From assembly GCF_000737695.1 (NCBI RefSeq), contig NZ_JPRM01000049.1:1-37192 (forward strand): a stretch of DNA of 37,192 bases, in the 5' to 3' direction. Position numbers and translations under genes: made by a program. The notes below the pieces were generated by a model. It searched no databases. It saw only the letters and a program-made list of their open reading frames with translations, and was not told the origin of the DNA. Origin of the DNA: Flavobacterium hydatis. Lineage in GTDB: Bacteria; Bacteroidota; Bacteroidia; Flavobacteriales; Flavobacteriaceae. This document shows positions 24,211 through 31,739 of the stretch, piece by piece (within the stretch, counting starts at the first letter, position 1; every line of letters begins with the position of its first letter).

Positions 24211-24217
24211 AAAATCT

Positions 24218-25576
24218 CTAAACCATCTCTCCAGCAATCATTTTTCCATTAAAGAACACACCTTCTCTTTTTGGTAGGCGCGCAACTGCTTCGGCTGAGC
24301 AGCTTGCTTTTACCAGAATAAAATTGGCATCATTCCCAACTGCTGGCCATACTCTGGTTCCTGCATCGTTAAGGGGTAATATCTCGTTTGTAGTGGCAAT
24401 ATGTAAGGCACGACTTAGGCTATATTCGTCTGTCCAACCGTAGAGTTGTGCACATAATTTTGCTTTTTCGAGCATATCACAAGTTCCAAAAGGCATCCAG
24501 TGATCTACGATGCTATCTGTTCCTGTCATTAATTTTACACCGTATTTTTTTAGGGTCGGAATTGGCATAATCGTTCTTCCGATAGGAATTGTCGAAACTA
24601 CTCCTATTCCTAACGCTCCCATTTGTTCGGCTACTTTTTCTAAATCTTTGGGCTCCATTTTTGCAAGAGCAAAACCATGGCTTATATATGTTTTTCCTTG
24701 TAGCTGTTTGTTCTCCTCAGTTCTTTTTATAATATATTCTATTGCGTCTTTTCCTGATGGTGGTGATTCATGCAAATGAATATCTATCCCTTTATTGGTA
24801 TCTAAAGCAATTTGAAACATGGTATCTAGCGATTTTTCCATATTACCATCTACACTTGTTGGATCTAATCCGCCGATGAAATCTACTCCCATTGCAGCAG
24901 CTTCTCGTAGTAAGGGTTCTGATTGCGAATATAAAATTCCGTGTTGTGGAAAAGCTACAATTTCCCACCCAAAACTGTCTTTGTTTTTATCTAATGCTGC
25001 AAGCAAATGTTCTAGACTTTTGAGTCCGCTAACAGGATCTATATTACACTGGCAACGGGCAAAATAACTTCCTTGGCTTTGCATTAGTTTTATGGCTTCT
25101 TCTGCTTTGTGCTGGGAGTCTGTAAGCAATTGTGGTATGATTTTTTGCTCTAGCGTAATCATATCTTTTACGGTATATCCTTTTCTTGGAGCAGCATTCC
25201 AATTCCCACCGTAATAGGTTTTATCGATATGTATGTGCATATCTCGTAATCCCGGAAGCATCAAAAATCCTTTGGCATCGACCGTTTTTAATTTTGTAAC
25301 TGGTTTGCCTGTAGTAATATTTTTTATTTTACCATCGGCAATATGCAAATTATACAAGCTTGTTTTTGTAGCTACAACTTCGTTTTTATCATTGTATTCA
25401 AAACTTTCTTCTAGTCTTACATTAACTAAAATATATTCTTTTAAATCCTTATTTTTTTTATCCTCAGCTTCTGTTTGTGTCATTGCTGTGGCACCAATCC
25501 CCGAAAACAATGCGGCTCCTGTTGCAGCGGCTCCTAGTCCTAAGAACTTTTTTCGGCTTATTTTATTCTCTTCCAT
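24218..25576 (-). CDS. exported cytosine-deaminase-like amidohydrolase
   Basis: This encodes 452 residues. The N-terminus SRKKFLGLGAAATGAALF resembles a Tat signal with RK in place of RR, so export is likely but not sure. The amidohydrolase metal site is complete: His114-x-His116 (MHIHID), His267 with Glu270 three residues on (HLHE), His300 (SHG) and Asp354 (GTDS). The spacing follows cytosine deaminase and its relatives. An amidohydrolase outer beta domain frames the barrel (about 45-105 and the last 50 residues). It should hydrolyse a cyclic amide or deaminate a heterocycle; the substrate is unknown. It follows the ankyrin lipoprotein gene by 10 bases. Confidence 0.85.
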   Translation of the reverse strand: MEENKISRKKFLGLGAAATGAALFSGIGATAMTQTEAEDKKNKDLKEYILVNVRLEESFEYNDKNEVVATKTSLYNLHIADGKIKNITTGKPVTKLKTVDAKGFLMLPGLRDMHIHIDKTYYGGNWNAAPRKGYTVKDMITLEQKIIPQLLTDSQHKAEEAIKLMQSQGSYFARCQCNIDPVSGLKSLEHLLAALDKNKDSFGWEIVAFPQHGILYSQSEPLLREAAAMGVDFIGGLDPTSVDGNMEKSLDTMFQIALDTNKGIDIHLHESPPSGKDAIEYIIKRTEENKQLQGKTYISHGFALAKMEPKDLEKVAEQMGALGIGVVSTIPIGRTIMPIPTLKKYGVKLMTGTDSIVDHWMPFGTCDMLEKAKLCAQLYGWTDEYSLSRALHIATTNEILPLNDAGTRVWPAVGNDANFILVKASCSAEAVARLPKREGVFFNGKMIAGEMV

Positions 25577-25586
25577 AAATTATATT

Positions 25587-26288
25587 TTATTTTGCTCCGG
25601 CTTGTTGTAGTATTTTAATCATTTCTGTATAACCTAGTTTTTTAGCGTGTCCTAATGCTGTTATGCCGTATTTATCGCCAATATTTACATTACAACCTCC
25701 ATCTATTAAAGCTTTTACAATACTTACATGTACTGGTCCACCATCGCTAAGCAAAACCGCTTCTAGCAATGCTGTCCATTTTAAATTATTGATATGGTCT
25801 ATAGGGAAATTTGGGGTATTTACTAAAAGCTTCACCATTTCCAGATGTCCTTTTTCTGCTGCCGGAATTAGTGCCGAACCTCCATATCGGTTATATACTC
25901 CAAAATTTGCTCCGTGTTGTAAAGCTAGTTTTACGACTTCTAGATTTCCTTCTGCTCCTGCGTATAAAAACGGACTGTTTAGCATATCATCTTGTGCATT
26001 TACATCGGCTCCAGCATTTATTAATAATGCTGCTATTTCGTTATTATTGTTATAAACTGCTCTCATTAAAGGGGTTTCTCCATCTTTATTTTTTATTTCT
26101 AATGAAGGGTTTTCTTTTAAAAGTGTAGTTACACTAATAACATCTCTGGTTTCGACTGCTTCAAAAAGTGTTTTACTATTCATTTTTTCTGTTTTTATAT
26201 CTGCTTGTTTAGAAGAACATCCTGCTAACATTAGGACATTCAAAACTAAACAGTATAGCAAATTGCTTCTGTTTTGATTTTTTTCCAT
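25587..26288 (-). CDS. ankyrin-repeat lipoprotein
   Basis: This encodes 233 residues. The lipobox LAGC gives lipidation at Cys24. Five or six ankyrin repeats follow from about residue 38 to the end (DGETPLMRAVYNNNNEIAALL; NLEVVKLALQHGANF; GHLEMVKLLV; YGITALGHAKKLGYTEMIKIL). It probably lies in the periplasm and binds a protein partner. The tight link to the exported amidohydrolase downstream suggests they work together, as for ankyrin proteins paired with exported enzymes such as catalase elsewhere. That comparison is an inference. Confidence 0.85.
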   Translation of the reverse strand: MEKNQNRSNLLYCLVLNVLMLAGCSSKQADIKTEKMNSKTLFEAVETRDVISVTTLLKENPSLEIKNKDGETPLMRAVYNNNNEIAALLINAGADVNAQDDMLNSPFLYAGAEGNLEVVKLALQHGANFGVYNRYGGSALIPAAEKGHLEMVKLLVNTPNFPIDHINNLKWTALLEAVLLSDGGPVHVSIVKALIDGGCNVNIGDKYGITALGHAKKLGYTEMIKILQQAGAK

Positions 26289-26375
26289 ATTTCTTTAAAT
26301 CATAATTGCTTCTGCAAATAATAATTATTTATCATTTACAAAAATCGTTTAGAATTTTAATCGGCAATGGTATTA

Positions 26376-27248
26376 TTAATGAGAAGGATGGTAAAGATTA
26401 TAACTTTCTTTAAAATCACCTGGTGTTTTGCCTGCATATTTCTTAAATACTTTGCTGAAATACCCATTATCATTAAAGCCTAATTGGTAGGCTATTTCTT
26501 TTATTGATAAATCGGTGCTTGTAAGTAATCGTTTGGCTTCGAGAATTGTTCGCTCTTTTATTACGTCGCTGGCTGATGTCTTTAAGAACTTTTGGGAAAG
26601 TATATTAAGATAGTTTGGTGTAATGCTGAGTTTATTGGCATAAAAATTTACGGAGGTTTCTGTTTGAAAATTTTTATCGATTAAGGTGTTGAAGTTTTTT
26701 ATTACTTTTTCTGGTCTTGCCGAAAAACTATATTCTGGAAATTGTTTGAGATAATCTTTTTGCAATAACTTAAATAATAAATGCAATCGAAGCAAAACGG
26801 TTTCTTTTGTAAGCAAATCATTTTGTGGTAATGCGTTTTCTATTTCATGCAAATGTTTTTTAAATTCCTGAAATTCTTCTTGAGTCAATGAAAGGCAAGA
26901 TGGTACGCTTTGCTCAAAGAATGGAAGTTGTGATAAATTTGAAAAAATAGTAACGATCTCTGATGATACCATAAGCTGAAATCCTGTGGTATTTACATTA
27001 AGTGACCAATTATGTACTTGTCCTGGTCGTATAAAATATACCTGATTATCGGCTACTGTGTGTTGTGTAAAATCTATGCTGTGAAATCCTGAACCTTTCT
27101 CTACAAAGAACACCATATAAAAATCGTGTTTATGTGGTTGCTCAAATGCATTACGCCCTTTTACACTATGCTGAAACAGTGTAATCCCCAAAGTTTCTTC
27201 GCCAAGTATATTGCCTACCGATAATGTGGGAATGGGAAATTTGCTCAA
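26376..27248 (-). CDS. AraC-family transcriptional regulator
   Basis: This encodes 290 residues. An N-terminal cupin-like sensor domain (about 15-110; EQPHKHDFYMVFFVEKGSG, then YFIRPGQVHNWSL) is followed by a C-terminal AraC double helix-turn-helix (about 190-285; LSIKEIAYQLGFNDNGYFSKVFKKYAGKTPGDF). The cupin probably binds a small-molecule ligand. It is 87 bases upstream of the ankyrin lipoprotein gene in the same orientation and may control that pair. No operator is recognised. Confidence 0.9.
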   Translation of the reverse strand: MSKFPIPTLSVGNILGEETLGITLFQHSVKGRNAFEQPHKHDFYMVFFVEKGSGFHSIDFTQHTVADNQVYFIRPGQVHNWSLNVNTTGFQLMVSSEIVTIFSNLSQLPFFEQSVPSCLSLTQEEFQEFKKHLHEIENALPQNDLLTKETVLLRLHLLFKLLQKDYLKQFPEYSFSARPEKVIKNFNTLIDKNFQTETSVNFYANKLSITPNYLNILSQKFLKTSASDVIKERTILEAKRLLTSTDLSIKEIAYQLGFNDNGYFSKVFKKYAGKTPGDFKESYNLYHPSH

Positions 27249-27356
27249 GTGTGTGGTATATTAGTTATGTATTTTCAAAAATATATAAATAAAGTAATAA
27301 AGTCCCACTATCAGTACTTTTTTTGCTTTTTTAACCTGATTTCTAATTTTATTCTT

Positions 27357-27399
27357 CTAAAAAAAAGAGGTTTAACTTTACTTTAAGCTAAACCTCTTT
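27357..27399 (-). terminator. intrinsic terminator of the PorP-OmpA operon
   Basis: An 11-bp stem (27364-27374 with 27389-27399, aaagaggttta/taaacctcttt) is followed on the minus strand by a T-run. It lies about 50 bases past the OmpA-family stop codon. Confidence 0.8.
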
Positions 27400-27450
27400 A
27401 TGGCTAAATAAATTCATTTTTTTGACAATCTTTTATTCAACATATTAAAT

Positions 27451-29421
27451 TTACTTGTTGTTAAAGTTTATTATAAACTCGGAGCGTCTGTTAAGTTGAT
27501 GCTCTTTGTCTGTACATTTTACTCCATCGCTACATTTATTTATTAATTGAGTTTCTCCATATCCTTTACCAGTTACTCTACTTGGTCTGGCTCCTTTGTT
27601 TAGGAGATAATCTACTGTTGCTTTGGCTCTTCTTTCGGATAATTTAAGGTTGTACTCATTATCTCCGCGACTATCTGTATGTGATCTAATATCAACTGTT
27701 ATTGTTGGATAATCTTTAAGAACTTGTACAATCTTGTTCAACTCTTTTTCTGAAACAGGTTTGATTCGTGTATCATCAAAATCAAAATAAATTGGTTTTA
27801 ATCCCAGCTTTTTGGTCAAATCTGAACCGTCTGTAATCGATTTATTATCTTCGGTTGTGAGTTCGCTCGCATTGGGATCTGTATCTAGGTATTTATTGAT
27901 TTCGATCATTTGATTTTCATCTTTTTTAACGATCTTCAAATCTTCTTTTCCTTGCAGATATCCTACTTTATCATACGTTAAGTAATAATCGCCTGCTGGA
28001 ACTTTTATCAGATATTCGCCTGCATTATCGGTATAATAATCATCTAACTTTTTTTGATTGGAATCAAATAATGAGATTTTAGTTTTTGGTAATAATTCGT
28101 TATACTTTTTATCATATACTTTTCCAAAAACAACAAGATCATACTTTAATTTTAGCGGTTCTAGCTCTACAAAACTATAAATTTGATCATCGCCTGTTCT
28201 GTTAGAAGCAAAAAATCCTTTGCGCGTTTGTGCATTAATTATAAGTCCAAAATCGTCTCCTGGTGAGTTAATTGGTTTCCCTACATTTACTACTCTATAG
28301 GTGGTATTATCGCTGTTTTTAACTGCTTCAAAGACATCTAAACCTCCAAGTCCTGAATGTCCATCTGAAGCAAAATAAAACTCTCCTGTTGTAGAAATTG
28401 TAGGGAATGTTTCTCTACCAATGGTATTTATTGATGGCCCTAAGGTTTTGACTTCTCCAAATGTACCATCTGTATTTATGGCAACTTCATACAAATCTGT
28501 CTGTCCAACTGATCCGGGTCTGTCGGAAGCAAAAACCAAACTTTTTCCGTCTGGTCTTAATGCTGGATGTGCATTTGAAAAGGATTCGTTATTAAAAGAT
28601 AAATCTTCGATATTTGTCCATTTATCATTTACGAGTGTTGCTCTATAAATCCTAAGTCGGTTGGTTTTTGTATCATCTACTCCGTATTTATTACCTAAAA
28701 AATTGCTTCGGGTAAAATACATTTGTGTACCATCTTTGGTAAATGCTGGTGTTGATTGATGAAAAACTGAATTTACTTTTCCATTAATCCTTTTAGCATC
28801 TGCCAAATCGCCATCATCTGTAATTGTTGCTTCATAGAGTTTAAAGAATGGTTTTTTATTCCATCTGTCTTTCATTCTCTCGACTACATTTGTATCTCTG
28901 GCTGAAGTAAAAACTACCTGATTTTCTTTGTAAAATGTGGCTCCATAATCTGGCATTTTCGAATTGATACTAACCGGTTTTATTGTATATCGATTGGATT
29001 GTCTCTCGACTTCTTTTAGATAATCGGTTCCGGAATTAATAGCTTCTTTTCCTGACTTACTATTAAGTTCTTTTATGATTTTTGATGCTTCATCAAATTT
29101 CCCATCTGACTTAAGACATTGGGCATATCGAAACAATTGCTCATCGGTAAACTTATAGTTATCTTTTAATTTACCTATCTGATTATAAGATTTTAAAGCA
29201 TTTTTATAATCTCCGTTAAAGTAATAAGAGTCTCCTAGTTTTGCATAAATTCCCGAAGAGCCAAATTCTTTCTGTACCAACTTATCGTATAAATCACTTG
29301 AACTTACGTATGCATAAGCTTGTTTATCGTATTCTTTTTCTGCTTTATCAACTAATTTAGTCTGCGAGTGCACACTAAATAAGCCAAATAATGCTATCCA
29401 AAGTAGAAAATATTTTTTCAT
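27451..29421 (-). CDS. OmpA-family protein with PD40 repeats, PorE/SprE-neighbour type
   Basis: From the chosen start this encodes 656 residues; a start six codons upstream (29439) is possible. A signal peptide ends near SVHSQ. Then come TPR-like helices (about 25-130), PD40 beta-propeller-type repeats (about 165-400; ALRPDGKSLVFASDRPG, TISTTGEFYFASDGHSGLGG), a carboxypeptidase-regulatory-like domain (about 430-510), and a C-terminal OmpA peptidoglycan-binding domain (about 540-650; IRSHTDSRGDNEYNLKLSERRA). Such proteins follow PorP/SprF genes and link outer-membrane machinery to the cell wall in T9SS-related operons. It is 21 bases after the porP/sprF-like gene. Confidence 0.9.
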   Translation of the reverse strand: MKKYFLLWIALFGLFSVHSQTKLVDKAEKEYDKQAYAYVSSSDLYDKLVQKEFGSSGIYAKLGDSYYFNGDYKNALKSYNQIGKLKDNYKFTDEQLFRYAQCLKSDGKFDEASKIIKELNSKSGKEAINSGTDYLKEVERQSNRYTIKPVSINSKMPDYGATFYKENQVVFTSARDTNVVERMKDRWNKKPFFKLYEATITDDGDLADAKRINGKVNSVFHQSTPAFTKDGTQMYFTRSNFLGNKYGVDDTKTNRLRIYRATLVNDKWTNIEDLSFNNESFSNAHPALRPDGKSLVFASDRPGSVGQTDLYEVAINTDGTFGEVKTLGPSINTIGRETFPTISTTGEFYFASDGHSGLGGLDVFEAVKNSDNTTYRVVNVGKPINSPGDDFGLIINAQTRKGFFASNRTGDDQIYSFVELEPLKLKYDLVVFGKVYDKKYNELLPKTKISLFDSNQKKLDDYYTDNAGEYLIKVPAGDYYLTYDKVGYLQGKEDLKIVKKDENQMIEINKYLDTDPNASELTTEDNKSITDGSDLTKKLGLKPIYFDFDDTRIKPVSEKELNKIVQVLKDYPTITVDIRSHTDSRGDNEYNLKLSERRAKATVDYLLNKGARPSRVTGKGYGETQLINKCSDGVKCTDKEHQLNRRSEFIINFNNK

Positions 29422-29442
29422 AAGTATTTTTTTAATCATTAA

Positions 29443-30357
29443 TTAAAAGAATCTTGGATTTATCATTCGTTTATTTGACTTATTGAAAAGATCAAACCTT
29501 AAGAATATCTCGTGCGAACCTGAGTTGTAATTTCCCAGATTTGTAGTTTCATAATCATACGCATACCCAACTTGTATCCCATCACTAATTTGAAATCCTG
29601 CCAAACCACTTACGCTGGCATCCCAACGATAGGCTAGTCCTAAGGTTAGTTTATTACTAATTAAGAAATTGGCAGATACATCTACAGCTACGGGTGCTCC
29701 CTTTACTACTTTTACTAAAACTGCTGGTTTGAATCTGAAATTTGGATTTATATCAAAAACATATCCTGCAATACCATAAAAATGGGAGTTGGTGGTGTAA
29801 ACCGTTGAAGCTACATCATCATAATAATCTGTCTTTAATAATTTAGGAACTGATACTCCTACATACCAATTGTAGGTATGCATATAGAATCCTGCTCCTA
29901 CATTAGGAAGAAACTTTGACTCTTTCCCGTTTAAATAGGGATCTGGATTTTGAATAATTAATTTATTATAATCGACTACATAATTATCAAATCCTGCTGA
30001 AATACCAAAAGAGAATCTTAGGTCGTTATTGCCTATAATTGTATAGGCGTAATTTACCATTACTCCTGTATTATTTGTTGGTCCTATTTCTTCACTAATT
30101 ACATTTAATCCAATACCGTTGGCATGATACCCTAATGGACTTTGTATTGAAAAGTTCATTGTTTTTGGCGCACCATCTAAACCAACCCATTGTGTTCTGT
30201 ATAATCCCATTGCACTTACTACTTCCCTCGATCCTGTGTACCCGGGATTAAAAGCCATAGTGTTGTACATATATTGCGTATACTGCGATTCTTGTTGTGC
30301 CGAAGCATTAAAAACTCCCAATAACAATATTGCTACTATGTAAAATATCTTTTCCAT
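29443..30357 (-). CDS. PorP/SprF-family outer-membrane protein
   Basis: This encodes 304 residues. A signal peptide ends near NASAQ, followed by QYTQYMYNTMAFNPGYTGSR, the typical start of the PorP/SprF family. The remainder is a beta-barrel pattern of alternating strands ending in FLRFDLF..RF. In Flavobacterium each SprF-like protein is usually paired with a T9SS cargo that carries a type B sorting domain and is needed to place it on the surface. That cargo gene is directly upstream (gap 9 bases). Confidence 0.93.
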   Translation of the reverse strand: MEKIFYIVAILLLGVFNASAQQESQYTQYMYNTMAFNPGYTGSREVVSAMGLYRTQWVGLDGAPKTMNFSIQSPLGYHANGIGLNVISEEIGPTNNTGVMVNYAYTIIGNNDLRFSFGISAGFDNYVVDYNKLIIQNPDPYLNGKESKFLPNVGAGFYMHTYNWYVGVSVPKLLKTDYYDDVASTVYTTNSHFYGIAGYVFDINPNFRFKPAVLVKVVKGAPVAVDVSANFLISNKLTLGLAYRWDASVSGLAGFQISDGIQVGYAYDYETTNLGNYNSGSHEIFLRFDLFNKSNKRMINPRFF

Positions 30358-30366
30358 TAGTTTATT

Positions 30367-31614
30367 TTATTGGTTATTGATATATAAATATCCTGAACTT
30401 TCGATACCATCTCTACCATTACTATATTTTAGTACGTAGAAATAGGTTCCTGTAGGAAGTTTTGCTCCTTTGTTTACAGTTACACGCCCATCTGAATATC
30501 CTGTGAACATATTATCGCTCTCGTTATATGACCTTGCATCATATACTTTTACTCCCCAGCGATTATAGATCTCTACTCTATTATCCGGATATTTGTTAAT
30601 TCCTTCTATAAGGAAACTATCATTAATACCATCTCCATTTGGTGATATTGCGTTATTTATAACAATATCTAGATTAGGGTTAATGTCTGGTTTGTTAACT
30701 ATCCCGATTGTAAAAATTCCATAACCTTTTACTTGTGAAGTAACTAGTTTTGAATAGCTTCCGCTAACATTTGGATCTGTTGTTATTCCGCCTTCATCTA
30801 CCCATTTTGCTAATGCTGTGTCCCAACGTACTATGGATAGTTTTTTCTTGGGATCTAGTGTAAAAAAGGCTTCTGGTGTTGTAGCTGGATCTAATGAAAG
30901 ACTTAATACTATCTTTTCGCTCCCGAGGTCTTGGGTTGTATTCCAGTATTCTACCTCATCAATAGCTAAAATAATATCTTCTTTACTTGTATATGGACGG
31001 GTAGTTCCCGCATTATCCAAAAAATATTGGGTTACATAAACATTATTTGCATCTGTACCTACTCCATGAAATGAAGGTCTGAAAAATAAATCATCTCCAA
31101 CTGGAAACTCAAACAATGCAACTCCTCTTTTTTCTACTTTTCCATCTACAAAGCTCAAATTACTAACGTCTATGTGAGTCGCTTTTTCTTTGAAAATTAC
31201 TTTACCATTATAACTAGCAGCATCGACAATTCCGCTTTTAAAATCTACCTGCTTACCTACAGATATGTTGGTATATAAATGAAAAGGAACTAATGAGGAT
31301 AGATTATCAAAGACTACATTCTGGAAATCCGAAACTGAGGCACCTTCTATATTTTGGGCTGTTGTGCCTACAAAAAGTGTTGTTCCGTTATTAGCTTCTG
31401 TATAACTTACGACTCCATCATTCTTAAAATCTGAATAAACGATGAAACTTCCATCATTTAAAACATTACCCGATGTACTATTATTAAAATCTGATACTGT
31501 AGCAAACTGTGTATTTGGCATGACTGTTAATTGTCCAGAATTTGCTGTTTGTGCACCAAGCCTACCTATAAAAAATACCGATATAATAATAGCTTTTATA
31601 TAAAATTTAATCAT
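30367..31614 (-). CDS. T9SS type B cargo protein with gliding-associated C-terminal domain
   Basis: This encodes 415 residues with a signal peptide (about 1-21, ending LGAQ). The central part is beta-rich with DFQNVVFDNLSS-type segments. The last 90 residues are the CHU_C/type B sorting domain: ISPNGDGINDSFLIEGI, YPDNRVEIYNRWGVKVY and TGTYFYVLKYSNG. The domain directs export by the type IX system. It is the first gene of the cargo-PorP-OmpA operon. Its own function is unknown; surface adhesion or attachment is plausible. Confidence 0.9.
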   Translation of the reverse strand: MIKFYIKAIIISVFFIGRLGAQTANSGQLTVMPNTQFATVSDFNNSTSGNVLNDGSFIVYSDFKNDGVVSYTEANNGTTLFVGTTAQNIEGASVSDFQNVVFDNLSSLVPFHLYTNISVGKQVDFKSGIVDAASYNGKVIFKEKATHIDVSNLSFVDGKVEKRGVALFEFPVGDDLFFRPSFHGVGTDANNVYVTQYFLDNAGTTRPYTSKEDIILAIDEVEYWNTTQDLGSEKIVLSLSLDPATTPEAFFTLDPKKKLSIVRWDTALAKWVDEGGITTDPNVSGSYSKLVTSQVKGYGIFTIGIVNKPDINPNLDIVINNAISPNGDGINDSFLIEGINKYPDNRVEIYNRWGVKVYDARSYNESDNMFTGYSDGRVTVNKGAKLPTGTYFYVLKYSNGRDGIESSGYLYINNQ

Positions 31615-31683
31615 ATCATTTTATTTAAAGTGTTATCCCTAATTCATGACAAACTGTGTCTTAATTAAAATATTAGAGTTATT

Positions 31684-31723
31684 AAAACACCTCTATTATA
31701 GTTTTCATAAAAGAGGTGTTTTT
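31684..31723 (-). terminator. hairpin terminator after the 801-residue protein
   Basis: The arms aaaacacctct (31684-31694) and agaggtgtttt (31712-31722) form an 11-bp stem. The T-run is better on the plus strand, but the only gene ending here is on the minus strand, 17 bases away. Confidence 0.65.
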
Positions 31724-31739
31724 CTTCTTTTATCCTTAA

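Larger units (their letters stand above)
23816..24217. other. repeat-rich spacer without a gene
   Basis: This stretch of about 400 bases holds two inverted copies of a 26-bp palindrome (23931-23956, 24127-24152), a CCTCC...GGAGG hairpin near 24032-24051 and a CTTTG-word tract near 24158-24210. An open frame at 24027-24212 on the minus strand consists of these repeats and is not credible as a gene. Confidence 0.7.

Noticed and set aside
24027..24212. 61-residue open frame in the repeat-rich spacer
   Set aside because: It is made of the palindromic and CTTTG-word repeats and has no coding features.
27276..27283. TATTTTTG on the minus strand before the AraC gene as a -7 box
   Set aside because: Fits TAnnTTTG, but in very AT-rich DNA without a -33 element it is not better than chance.
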